A DNA stretch of 64,000 nucleotides from Microbacterium rhizomatis. GTDB taxonomy: Bacteria; Actinomycetota; Actinomycetes; Actinomycetales; Microbacteriaceae. The stretch is taken from contig NZ_VYSA01000001.1 of the NCBI RefSeq assembly GCF_008710745.1, positions 1,488,001 to 1,552,000 on the forward strand. Reading direction: 5' to 3'. The translations under genes were made by a program, and so were the position numbers. A model generated the notes under the pieces. That model ran no database searches. It had not been told where the DNA came from and was given only the letters and a program-made list of their open reading frames with translations. Of this stretch, positions 36,462 through 47,300 are shown one piece after another (the first letter of the stretch is position 1; every line of letters begins with the position of its first letter).

Positions 36462-37418
36462 ATGAAGATGAGATCGAAACTCCATAGAGCAGTTGCCACC
36501 ACGGTTGCGACTCTCTCCTTGGCGGGCGGTGCCGTCTTCGCGCCTGCGCCTGCCGACGCGGAAGTTGCGTACGTTAATGCCAATCCGTGTGATTTCTCCG
36601 TTCTCATCGGTGTGCGCGGATTCACGGCACCATCAGGAACCGGCACATCAGCTGGGGGACACGGTTGGACTTCGGGCGGGTACGGCGATGTTCCCCAGTC
36701 GGTTGTCAGTTCGTACAATAGAAACTGGAGTTGGCCCACTTATGAAATAAGTCTGAATTATGACGCCTCAATAGTTTCGCCCATACAAGTGTGGGATGGT
36801 GCGCAGCACCTGGCGGACGAAATCAACTGGTATGCAAATACCTGCGCATACGGCCCGGCTATTCTCCTTACCGGACACTCTCTTGGTGCGGCCGTGATCA
36901 TCAACCTACTGACGAATGCCGACGAGTATCTCACTGAGAAGTCTCGCGTGATGGTTCGCAGCGTTCAATTGTACGGAAGTCCCATGTTTTACGCACCCGG
37001 GAGATCGTGGAGCAGTGGCACAAACTACGGCCAGGGAATCTTCGCAGCGATGTCGTCGGCGGCTTCCAACGAGGCAGTGACCGCGAGTATCAATGCAACC
37101 TTTGGGGCGGGATTCATCGAGGATAACTGCTACGCCGAAGACGGGTACTGCCAGTCAGGGCGAGCGCTGGATAACGTTGCCCACAATCGATATGCGAACA
37201 ACGAAGCAGTCATGGGCGGATACAGCCTCGGGGAAAGGCTGAGAGTAATGACCCGAGGCACACCCCGCGACGGGGCGACTGTGGAACCATCTGCGTACTC
37301 GCTCCCGGCTCCAGGGTCCGGGGAACTGCCGAATGTAGCACTGATAACGCCCCGCAATGCCAGCGAATATGCCGACGAGATCGCTCAGATGACGCATATC
37401 CTTCGGGAGCAGCGATGA
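36462..37418 (+). CDS. Secreted cutinase-like serine esterase
   Basis: 318 residues with a signal peptide (MKMRSKLHRAVATTVATLSL, cleavage near ADA). Mature protein begins with the Cys and strand of cutinases (NPCDFSVLIGVRGFTAPSG). Nucleophile elbow TGHSLGAAV (Ser), Cys-flanked Asp region NCYAEDGYC, and His in VAHNRYAN complete the triad order of cutinases. It probably hydrolyses an ester outside the cell, but the substrate (polyester, lipid, envelope ester) is not clear. Codon use is AT-richer than the neighbours. ATG 36462, AGGAAG/AGGG region upstream. Confidence 0.75.
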   Translation: MKMRSKLHRAVATTVATLSLAGGAVFAPAPADAEVAYVNANPCDFSVLIGVRGFTAPSGTGTSAGGHGWTSGGYGDVPQSVVSSYNRNWSWPTYEISLNYDASIVSPIQVWDGAQHLADEINWYANTCAYGPAILLTGHSLGAAVIINLLTNADEYLTEKSRVMVRSVQLYGSPMFYAPGRSWSSGTNYGQGIFAAMSSAASNEAVTASINATFGAGFIEDNCYAEDGYCQSGRALDNVAHNRYANNEAVMGGYSLGERLRVMTRGTPRDGATVEPSAYSLPAPGSGELPNVALITPRNASEYADEIAQMTHILREQR

Positions 37419-37428
37419 GGAGATATTA

Positions 37429-37791
37429 GTGGTTACGAAGCCTATTGATACTTCTCGGCGGCGCTCCGGGTACGCACTCGAAGCGCTGCCGGGAATCATC
37501 GTTCATCTGCTCGGATCCGTAGCCGCGTGGACCTTTGTTCAGGTAAATGGGCTCATGGTGGCAGGATGCGGAGCGGAACGGACCTGCAACGCGACCATGA
37601 CCGACCTCGCCGTCAACGGAATTCAGCCCGCGCTCATAGCAGTGTGGGCCGTGACAGCTCTGCTCTCTCTCGCCCGGGCGCTTGCATGGAGGCGAAGCCC
37701 CTGGCGAGTGCTCGGCATAGGAATGGGAGTATCAATTCTCATCACCGGGCTGGCCTATTTGATGCTGAGAATCGGTGCGGGAGTCCAATGA
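37429..37791 (+). CDS. Small membrane protein of the island
   Basis: 120 residues, GTG start with GAGGAG 7 nt before, 10 bp after the esterase stop, so cotranscribed. Three hydrophobic segments: ALPGIIVHLLGSVAAWTFVQ, LIAVWAVTALLSLARAL and VLGIGMGVSILITGLAYLML, with two Cys in the first loop (AGCGAERTCNA). Unknown function; a partner or protective protein for the esterase is possible. Confidence 0.65.
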   Translation: MVTKPIDTSRRRSGYALEALPGIIVHLLGSVAAWTFVQVNGLMVAGCGAERTCNATMTDLAVNGIQPALIAVWAVTALLSLARALAWRRSPWRVLGIGMGVSILITGLAYLMLRIGAGVQ

Positions 37792-37841
37792 CACAGTGAC
37801 GTCCCGGGTCGTCCGGAACCCCCTTCGGATGACGTCCGGCG

Positions 37842-37976
37842 GCGGTCAGTCGGCGATGGGCTCGAGGACGAATACGGCGATCTGCCGATCGGTCTTCGTC
37901 TGGTAGTCGGCGTAGGCCGGCCACGCCTCGACCGCGTAACCCCACCACTCGGCGCGCTCATCACCCGAGACCTCGC
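37842..37976 (-). repeat. Right copy of the 135-bp direct repeat
   Basis: The 3' end of the intact nitroreductase gene including stop codon and 4 bp; pairs with 36203-36337 (134 of 135 identical). Confidence 0.93.
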
Positions 37977-38286
37977 GGGCGAGGTAGTCACGCGTGACGG
38001 CGCCGTCCTGCAGCTCGACGTGCGGATTCTTGCGCATGTTGGCGCCCCAGCGCGGCTCGTCGGGGGCGCCGCCCTTCGACGCGACGACGGCGTAGCGACC
38101 GTCGTGCTCGACTCGCATGAGCGCGGTCTTGCGCAGCGCGCCGGTCTTCGCGCCGACGGTCGTGAGGACGATGATCGGCTTGCCGCGCAGCTCGTTCGCC
38201 TCGGTGCCGCCCGACGCCTCGAACTTCTCGGCCTGCACGCGGGCCCATTCGGCGGTGCTCGGTTTGTACTCTCCGGTCAATGGCAT
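37846..38286 (-). CDS. Nitroreductase family deazaflavin (F420)-dependent oxidoreductase
   Basis: 146 residues, DDN-like split barrel. Motifs: [20 protein letters not shown] with [20 protein letters not shown], and [18 protein letters not shown], both typical of this family, which uses reduced F420. ATG 38286 with AAGGTGAAG. It starts only 29 bp after the stop of the giant surface protein gene with no visible terminator, so read-through is possible. Its 3' end appears to be the integration site of the adjacent island. Confidence 0.9.
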   Translation of the reverse strand: MPLTGEYKPSTAEWARVQAEKFEASGGTEANELRGKPIIVLTTVGAKTGALRKTALMRVEHDGRYAVVASKGGAPDEPRWGANMRKNPHVELQDGAVTRDYLAREVSGDERAEWWGYAVEAWPAYADYQTKTDRQIAVFVLEPIAD

Positions 38287-38315
38287 GACTTCACCTTACG
38301 ACCGCCGGCGACGGG

Positions 38316-41300
38316 TCAGGCCCGGCGGCGACGGCGACCCACGAGCATCCCGCCCGCGGCCAGGAGCATCAGGCCCATGAGGAGCGCCGGCACCATGTCG
38401 ACGCCGCCGGTGGCGGGGAGCGCCACGACGGGCACCACCGGGGGTGCGGGCGGCACGACCGGCTCGACCGGGACCACCGGCACGACGGGGATGACCGGCG
38501 TGACGAGGTTGATGTAGACGTTGCGGGCGACGGCGTGGTCGTACAGCGGGTCGTCGCTCGAGACGATGTGGCTGACGGTCTGGACGCTCATGCCGGGCTG
38601 CGGCAGCGGCGACGGGAAGGCCAGCGCCAGGAGGGCGACCGGGTGGTGGTCGCCGCTGCCGGCCTTCAGGCGCACCATCACAGTCTTGGGCCCGACCTCG
38701 CCAGGCTCGAAGATGAGCACGACCATGTCGGCGTACGTGAGTCCGCCGTCGATCGAGATCTCGGCGTACGGCTCGCCTCCCGCGTAGGCCGACGAGATCG
38801 TGATGTAGACGCGTTCGATCGACGGGGCGCCGAGGGCGATCGTGTAGCTGTCGGTCTCTTTCACCCCGCTGATGAGCGTCGTATCGCCGTCGGTCTCGAC
38901 GATGATGATCTCTCCCGGCCCGACGGGGCGCGAGGGCAGCGGGATCACGAGCGGCGGGGGTGGCAGCAGCATCTCGCCGGCGAGACCCACCGGTGGCACG
39001 GGCACGAACGGCCCCGAGACGATCGTGGGCGCCGGGAGGTTGTAGAGGTTGACGTTCAGCCCCGCTCCCGTCACGTGCACGATGGTGGAGGTGATGTCGG
39101 ACGCGGGGCCCGTGGTGTAGACCGTCGCGACCGAGGAATCGACCCCGCCGTCCATCGAGACGAGCGCGTTCTGACGCCACGTCGCTCCGTCCGCGAGCCG
39201 GCTCGCCAGCAGGCGGAAGGTGTCGGCGCCGGTGTTCGCCTCCATGCGCAGCTCGGCGCCGTTGCCGTTCACGATGAAGTGGTCGTCGCCGGCTCCGCCG
39301 TACAGGGTGGTCGGTGCGCTGATGCCGGGGCTCGCGTAGCCGAATTCGGTCGGGATCGTCTCGAACGCGTCCTGCGGCAGGACGTTCGGGGCGATGCGCG
39401 GCGTCGCGAAGAACTGCCCGACGATGAAGGTGTCGTCGCCGTCGCCGCCGTTGACGGTGGTGAGCACGGTGGTGTCGTCGAAGACGAACGTGTCGTCGCC
39501 CTCATAGCCGTTGACCGTGAGCCGCGCGTTGATGCCCTCGTCGTAGACGACGCGCTCGGAGGTGCCGTCGACACCGCCGATCTGCGTCACCGCAGCGGGC
39601 CACTTCGCGTCGGGCTGGCCCGCGATCGCGGGAACCGCCCGGAACAGGAAGGTGTCGGCCACGTCGGTGCCGTCGATCGTCAGCGTGTTGAGCCCCTGCC
39701 GGACGCCTCCGCCGCGGACGATCACCTCGTAGTCGTGCGTCACGGTGTCTCCACCGCCCCACGTCTGGATCTGGAACACGTTGTCGCCGCCCTGCCCGAA
39801 CAGCACGAGCGAGTCGCGCACCTCGGTGCCCGCGAACGGGTCGCCGGCCGGGGAGATGTGCGTGCCGGTCATGTCCTGCAGCATCCACACGATGAACAGG
39901 TCGCCCGCATCGGGTGCGCCGTCCTTCTCGCTCGCGCTGCCGTAGACCAGCGTGTGGCCCCCGAGCAGCGTGCCGAAGAAGAAGAACGCGTCGCCACCGG
40001 CGCCGCCGAAGATGCGCGTGTCGTGGCCGGTGACGGTGCCGGCGAAGAAGAGGAGCGACGGGATCGGGTCGACGCTGCCCTGACCGAAGGACGCGCGGAT
40101 CGTGACGGTCGCGCCCTCGATGAGCGTGGCCTCGGGGGCGATGACGTCCTGCCCGACGAGGAGGGTGACATCGCGGCCGGCGACGATGCGCCCCTCGGTC
40201 ACCACGACGAGGCCGTCGATCGTCTCACCGTCGGCGATGACGAAGAGGCTGGTCGGGTCGCCGGTGGCGGCGAACGGCACGGTGAGGCGCACGTCGCCGG
40301 TCGTCGCCTCGGCGCGCAGCACCTGCAGCGACCCGGTGGCCTCGGTGATGAAGACACCGGTGGGCGGCACGGCGAGGATGACGGCGCCCGGCGTCGACAG
40401 CGCGTACAGGCGCCCGTAGATCGACGTGTCGATCGTGATGTCGGCCGAGCGGTCGACACTGTCGGCACCGATCGTGCCGCCGACGGCGATGAGGTCGATG
40501 TTGTCGCCGATGACCCGCGTGGTTCCGTCGTCGGCCGAGTTGCGGATAGACCCGGCGCGGGTGCGGAGCGACACGTCGCCGGCGTGCAGGCTGCGGGCGA
40601 GCGAGACGTAGAGGGTGCCGGCGACCTGGTCGAGCAGCACGTCGCCCGCCGCTACCGCGTAGACCGCGCCGCGGCTGGAGAGCGACGATCGGATCTCGAG
40701 GAAGTCCGGGGTCGCGCCCGTCCCGCCGATGTGGCCCGAGAGCGTGCCGGCCAGGAGCGTGATGTTGCGGCCGGCGACGCGGGGGGTTCCATCGTCGATG
40801 GTGCCGGCATCCAGGATCGATGCGGTGTTCTGGAGGGTCTCGAGCCAGACGTCGTCGCCCGTCGAGGTGATCGTGCCGACGCGCAGGTCGGCGATCGTCT
40901 CGAAGTCGTCGATGCGTCCGTTCGTGTACATCGTGATGACGCCGGTGCCGTCCGACGTCGAGTACTGCTGCGACGGGAACTGGCGGCTGAAGAGCGTCGC
41001 ATCGACGTTCGTGAAGGCGTAGAACGAGATGATCGTGCTCGTCGAGGGGTGCAGGACCGTGATGTCGTTGCCCGCGCTGAGATCGGTGAACCGGTACCCG
41101 CTGTTGACGAGTTCGTTGACCGTGCCCCAGGCCACGAGCACGGGGTCGTTGTAGCTGAACGTGCCGTCCGGGTGGAAGTAGGTCTGGTAGACGCCGGAGA
41201 GCGGCGGCAGCGGGCTGGAGATGTTGGGCGGGTTGTAGACGTTCACCTGCACGCCGTTGGACGACATCGGCGCGGCGTCCGACCCGCGCAGGCTGTCGTT

Positions 41301-44300
41301 GATGATGAGGTCGATGTTGCGTCCGGCGTGGATCGGGCCGATCACGGGCTGCATCGTGCTGGCGTACGGCGAGCCGGCCGGCTGGCGCACGCTGTAGGTG
41401 ATGTCGAGCACCACATCGTCGCGCGCGTCGGCGATCAGGCTGATGAGGCGGGTCGGGTCGACATCGTCCAGGATGTAGTCGCTCTGCACGAGCACGAGCG
41501 GGATCGGCGTGCGGCTGAGACCCGACAGCGTGCCGATCGTGCCCTTGTTGGCCATGAGCAGGGCGACGTTGGTGCGGATGAGGGTGTTCGCCGTGCCGAG
41601 GATGTCGCCGTGCTGGTTGATGACGTTCGTCGTGCCGATCGGGTTGTTGATCGCCCCGGCGAGCGTGAGGGACGGCAGCCCCGGTCCGTCGAAGTTCTGG
41701 ATGTCGACGAGGGTCGGCAGGAACAGCGGCGGCCGGATCGTGAAGCGGAACGCACTCGAGTCGTTGACCTGCAGGTTCACCGTCGCGCCGACGTTCGTGA
41801 GGTTCGCCACCTCGATGCGCTGGACGATCATCGAGCGCCCCGAGTAGTTGTGCAGGATCACGAAGTCGAACGTGTTCTGCACCCGGAACGAGCCGAGGGT
41901 CCCCGTGAGCGTCGACTGCGGCGGGGTACCGGCTCGCGGCTGACCCGTCGGCACGTTCGAGAAGAAGGTGGCGCTTCCGCCCCCGGCGTTGACGATGTCC
42001 TGCACGACGAACGTGCCCGAGATCACGTCGCCGAGCGCGTACGTGACCGTCCCGGCGGTGTTCTTCACGACGACGTTGTACATCTTGACGATGCGGCCGT
42101 CGGCATCCACCACGAGCGTCGGGTTCGCGGCGTGCAGGATCACGTCCGCCTCCCACAGGATGCTGCGCATCGCGTTGTAGTTCGTGCTCCCGCCGCTGCC
42201 GCCGATGTCGATGAGCCCGCCGCCCGTCGAGGCCGAGTTCGTCCAGGTCGGCAGCTCGTGCAGCGTCTGGACGAGGAGGCGAGCCGTGCGGATGATCGAG
42301 CCGGGCTCGGCGGTCACGCGCGACGCCGCGTTGTACACGATGTTCGCGTTCGCGGTCGAGTCGCCGCCGAAGCAGCCGCACGTGGCACGCGAGTCGGCGA
42401 TCATCAGGATGTCGCGGTGGACGGCGGTGATCTCGACGCTCTGGTAGCCGACGATCTTCGCGCCGCTCAGGATGTTGACGAAAGCCGTGGAATCGAGCGT
42501 CGCGGCGGTCGTCGCGTACGAGCCCTCGAACGCGCCGTCGGCGTTCGAGCGGGCGAAGTCGCGGAGACGCGATTCGTTCGAGGCGTTCGGGTCGAAGTCG
42601 CCGACGATCGCGCGCAGGGCCACGTTGTCGGCCTGGAGGTAGGCCGCTCCGCCGACCGTGAGCGTCGTGTCTGACGTGGCGCGCACCCCGCAGTTGCCGC
42701 CGCAGTCGCCCGCCGACGAGCTGCCGATCGCCGAGCCGCCCGACGCACGGGTCTCGGTGTTGCCGTTCAGGCCGGTCGTCGACTGCGCGGTGAGGTCGTT
42801 GCCCGCGATCATCGTGCCGCTGAGCGTCACATGCGACGTCACGGCCGGGCGGGCGAGCGCCTCGGATCCGACACCGTGGCCGAGACCGCCGCCCGAGGAC
42901 TGCGCGTACGCCTGGGCGTCGGCGACGGTCACGGGAAGGACGCGGATGCTGCCGCCCGCCCGCACTGCGGTTCCGCCCTGGAAGTCGACAGTCGTGGTGG
43001 ATGTCGCACTGGACTGCCCGCGGGCCGAGCCGACGCTCACGAAGCCGAGGCCGCGGGTCGTGGCATCCGCCAGCGCTCCCGCGTTCGAGCGGGTCTGGAG
43101 ATTCACGTCACCGCCCGCGGTGAGCTGCGCGCCGGCGCCGACCGTCACGTTCACGGTGGCGTTGACCGTCGCGGTCGGGCGCGACGTGGAGGACGAGATG
43201 AATCCGCCTCCGGAGCCGGAGACGACGGCCTCGGAGAGCGTGCCGCCGCCGGCGGTGGTCCCGGTGACGCCGACCGAGCCGAGCATCTGCGTGCCGCTGC
43301 CGACGCTCGTCAGATCGATCACGAGCCGCTGGCCGCCTGTGCCGCCGGTGCCGAGGTTGACGACCGCGGACGTGAAGCTGCCGGTGCCTGTGCTTCCGGT
43401 GCCGTTGAGCGCGAGCGCGGGGCCGCCGGGGGTGGCCGAGAGCTGGAACTTCGTGGCGGTCGCACCGACGACGTAGTACCGCCCGCCGTTCTCGAGACCG
43501 ACGATCGGCTGCTGGCCCGGCGCGAAGAGCTGGTGGAGGACGCCGAGGCCCGCCGTCGAGGTGTCAGCGGCAAGGGCGATCGGGGTGACCGGGATCGGGT
43601 TGTCATCGCTGTCAGTGCAGGTGCCGACCGCGTGGCAGAACGAGTCGGCCAGACGGATCTGGTTCGGGCCCAGCACGATCACGTAGTACTCGGCGTTGTT
43701 CGCGAGGCCCCCGACGGCGGTGCCGGTGGCGCGGTAGATGATCTTCTGACCCGTCGTCAGGCCGTGGTTGTGGATGACGACCGCATTGTTGTCTTCTGGC
43801 ACGAATCCGGTCGGGTTGGAGGGGTCGTTCGGGACGGGGTTGCCCGCGCCGTCGACCTTGATGTCGACGAGGTTGCTGCGGAAGTCGCCGAGACTCGTCG
43901 GCGCCGTGTACTGCACGGTCTGGCCGTCGGTGTAGGAGTTGGGCCGCGTGATCGTGTCGCCACCCGTCACATCGCTGCCGGTCGCGGTGACCGCAGCGGT
44001 CGGGGTCGAGGCATCCAGGAGCTGGATGCGGAAGTCGTCGATGACCTTCACGATGTACGTGTGGCCCGAGATCAATCCGGGCACGGCGCCGGCACCGGCG
44101 ACGTAGACGACGCGCTGGCCGTCGTCGAGGTTGTGGCTGAGCGGCACGAACGAGCCGTCGACGGTGCGGCCGAACGAGATCGTGTCGGTGGCGGGATCGA
44201 CCTGCGCACCGTCGAAAAGCGAACCGAGCTGCACGCTCGTCGTCGAGACGACGAGCACGTTGTAGCGGTGTCCGTCGGTGAGGCCGCCGACCGAGCCGCC

Positions 44301-47300
44301 GCCGTTGCGCAGATAGGTCACCGTCGCACCGTCGGTCAGCTTGTGCTCCGCCGAGAGCTGGATGCTGTTGCCGCCCACGTCGACGCCGGTCGCCGCGTCG
44401 AAGCTGAGGCCCGGCTGGTTCGTCGGCGGCTGCGTGTTCTGGAAAGCGGTCAGGGTGATCGTGCCACCCGCCGTGAGCACCGTGCCGTTGCCGATCGAGA
44501 GGCCCACCGTGGGGGTGTTGACGATCGTCGCGCGGTTCGTGTTGATGTTCAGCCCGATGCCCACCGAGAAGTTCTCGGCCGCCGATCGGGCCCACGGCTG
44601 CGCGGCGACGCCGATGGCGACCCCGTCGACGATCACGATCGGAGCGCCCGCGACACCGACGGTCGTGTCGACGGTCGGGGTGACGGTGGCCGTCGCGTTC
44701 GCGTTGCCGATCGCGAACGCCGCACCCGAGGTGTTGGTGAGCTTCGCGACCGCGATGTCGGTGGCCGTCGCCTGCACCGCGAGCGACTTCGCACCGGCGC
44801 CTCCGCCGTTGTTCACCGCGCCCTGCATGACCGCGTGGGTGCGGGTGTCGACGGTCGCCCTCGGGTTCGAGTCGGAGATGCTGCCGAGGCCGATGCTCAG
44901 CGATCCGCCCGTGGCGTTGGCCGTGTTGGTGGCGATGGCCTCGACGACGATCGCCGCGTTCGGCGCGTTGACCGTCGCGCCCGGGAGGATCCGCGCCTGC
45001 ACGACGACCGAGTCGGGAAGGAGCGCCTCCGCCGACGAGACGGCCACCGAGATCAGGCCGACCTTGATCGAACCCGAGGACGAACTGACGGTGTTGGTGC
45101 CGTTCGCACGGACGGTCAGGCTCGTCCCGCCGATCTGGTGGCCGGAGAAGTCCGCGGTCGTGCCCGCGGAGATCCGGGCGGTCGGCACCGAGACGCCGAC
45201 GACGAGGACTCCGCCCGAGGCCATGTCGGTCTCGGCGGTCGCGGAGTTGTTCGTGACGGCGAGGATCGCGACGTCGCCGGACGTGGCGAGCGAGCCCGAT
45301 CCGTAGCGGGCGAGCACGTTCGCGCTCGAGAGAACTTCGGCGTCGGCGACGCTGCCGTCGATCGCGCCGATCGCGATCGACAGGGCGTGGATCCGGGCGG
45401 TCGCTGTGGCGCGACCGGTCGCGGCGACCGTGACGCCCGTCGAACCTGCGATCGAACCGTCGTAGAGCGCCGAGATCGGAGCAGCCACCAGCGCCTGCGC
45501 GACGAGGAGGCCGACCTTGATTCCGCCGCCGCCCGCACTGTCGACGTCGGCGCGGGCGTGCGTGCCGTCACGCGTCTCGGCGCCGACCGAGACGAACCCG
45601 GTCGCGGTGAGGGTCGTGCCGGCCGAGACCGCGGCGCGCACCTCGGCGGTATCGGCGATCGTCGCCGTGGCCAGCGATCCGCCGCCACCGATCACGCTGA
45701 AGCCGAGCATCTTGACCGTGGCGTCCGCTGCGTTCATGGCCGAAGCGCCGACCGTGAAGTTCGCGGAGGTGGCCTGCCCGCCGTCGAAGAGCGCCCGCGT
45801 GGCAGCGGCGATCGTCGCGATGGGCACGAGACCGCTGATGTCGAAGACGCCGCCCCCTGTGCGGTCCATGTCCGCGATGACGGTCTGCGTCGCGTTCGCG
45901 CTGACCGATGCAGCGCCCGCGCCGGCCCGGACGGCGAGGCCGCCGGATGCGACCTCGGCGGTGACCGCTGCGGAATCGAGGATCTTCGCCACCGCGCCGC
46001 CGATGCCGCCGTTGAAGAGGCCCGCCTGGATGAGCGACGCGTGCGTCTCGGCCCGGTTGGTCGCGGTGGACGAGACGGTGAGGCCGTTGCCGCTCAGCCC
46101 CGAGCGCAGCTCGGCGACGGTTGCGGCCGCCACGATCGCGGTCGGGACGGCGACGTTGATGTTGACGGCGCCGATGCTCGCGGCATCCGTCCGCGCATCC
46201 GCGGTGTTGGTGGCGGTCGCTGCCACCGCGGTGGCACCGGACGAGGTGATCGGCGCGGTGATGGATGCCTTCACCCCCGCGGCGGCGCGGATCTCGGCGT
46301 CCACGACCGAGCCGCTGACCTGGAACAGCGAAACGCCGGTCGTGGAGGTCTTCGCCGTCGCGGCGTTCGTCGCCTCGGCGCGGACGTCGACGGCGCCCGA
46401 CTGGAACACGGGGCTTGCGAGCACGGCCGTGGTCGCGGCATCCATCAGTGCCGTCGCCGTGAAGACGCCCGCCTGGAAGATGCCGCCCGACCCCGAGGTG
46501 AGCAGGGCCGAAGCCACGTTGCCCGAGCCGCCGTCGGTCAGCACGCGCGCGCCCACCGAGACGAGGCCCGAGCTGAAGATCGTCCCGGAATCGAGCGACG
46601 CGCGCACCGCAGCGGTGTCGGCCACCCGGGCATTGACCTTGACGCCCTGCGCGCCGCCGAGGAACGAGACCGAGACGACGAAGGCCTGCGCGAACGCCTG
46701 GTTCTGCCCGGCGGCGAGCACGGCGAGCGAACCCGAGCGCGAGACGTCGCCGCGCATCCGCGCCTCGGTGAGGCCGCTGACGAGCGCTTCGGGGTTCTGC
46801 AGGGTCAGCGTGATCGCGCCGAGGCTGCCGCCGGGGGTCGAGGCGCTCGCCCGGTTGTGCGACGTGGCGGCGACGGTGATCGCGCCGTTCGTCGCGAGCG
46901 ACGCGCCGTCGGTGACGAGCGCGGTGGTGGTGCGCGAGACCGTGGCGCGGGCGAAGCTCGCCCCGACCGAGTACGCCCCGGTGTTGACGCTCAGCGTGCC
47001 TGCGTCGATCACGTTGATCGCGTCGGCCTTGACGTCGGCGGCACCGATGAGCGTGGCGGCACCGGCGAACTCGGCGGCGGTGCGTCCCGAGATCTCGGCG
47101 GTCGCGCCGGCGCCGGTGAGCGAGCCGAGGATGCCGCCCGAGACCGAGTAGACCTGGATCGGCACGGCGATGTCGCTGCCCGCGTGCACCGACAGGGCGC
47201 CCGCCGGTGCGGCGGATCCGATGACGACCGAGCCGATGCGGCCGACCGTGTCACCGTGCACGTCGGCGGTGGCCACGGCGGCACCCACCGCGGCGGCGGC

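Larger units (their letters stand above)
36338..37841 (+). mobile_element. Small foreign island bounded by the 135-bp repeats
   Basis: About 1.5 kb of visibly lower GC content than all neighbours. It carries a secreted cutinase-like esterase and a membrane protein, and no integrase or transposase. The flanking gene-end duplication restores the intact nitroreductase gene on the right and leaves its displaced 3' end on the left. This is the pattern left by site-specific integration. The upstream part (36338-36461) has an AT-rich promoter-like stretch (TATAGT at 36370-36375) and the palindrome AACTTAAGTT at 36361-36370. Confidence 0.7.
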
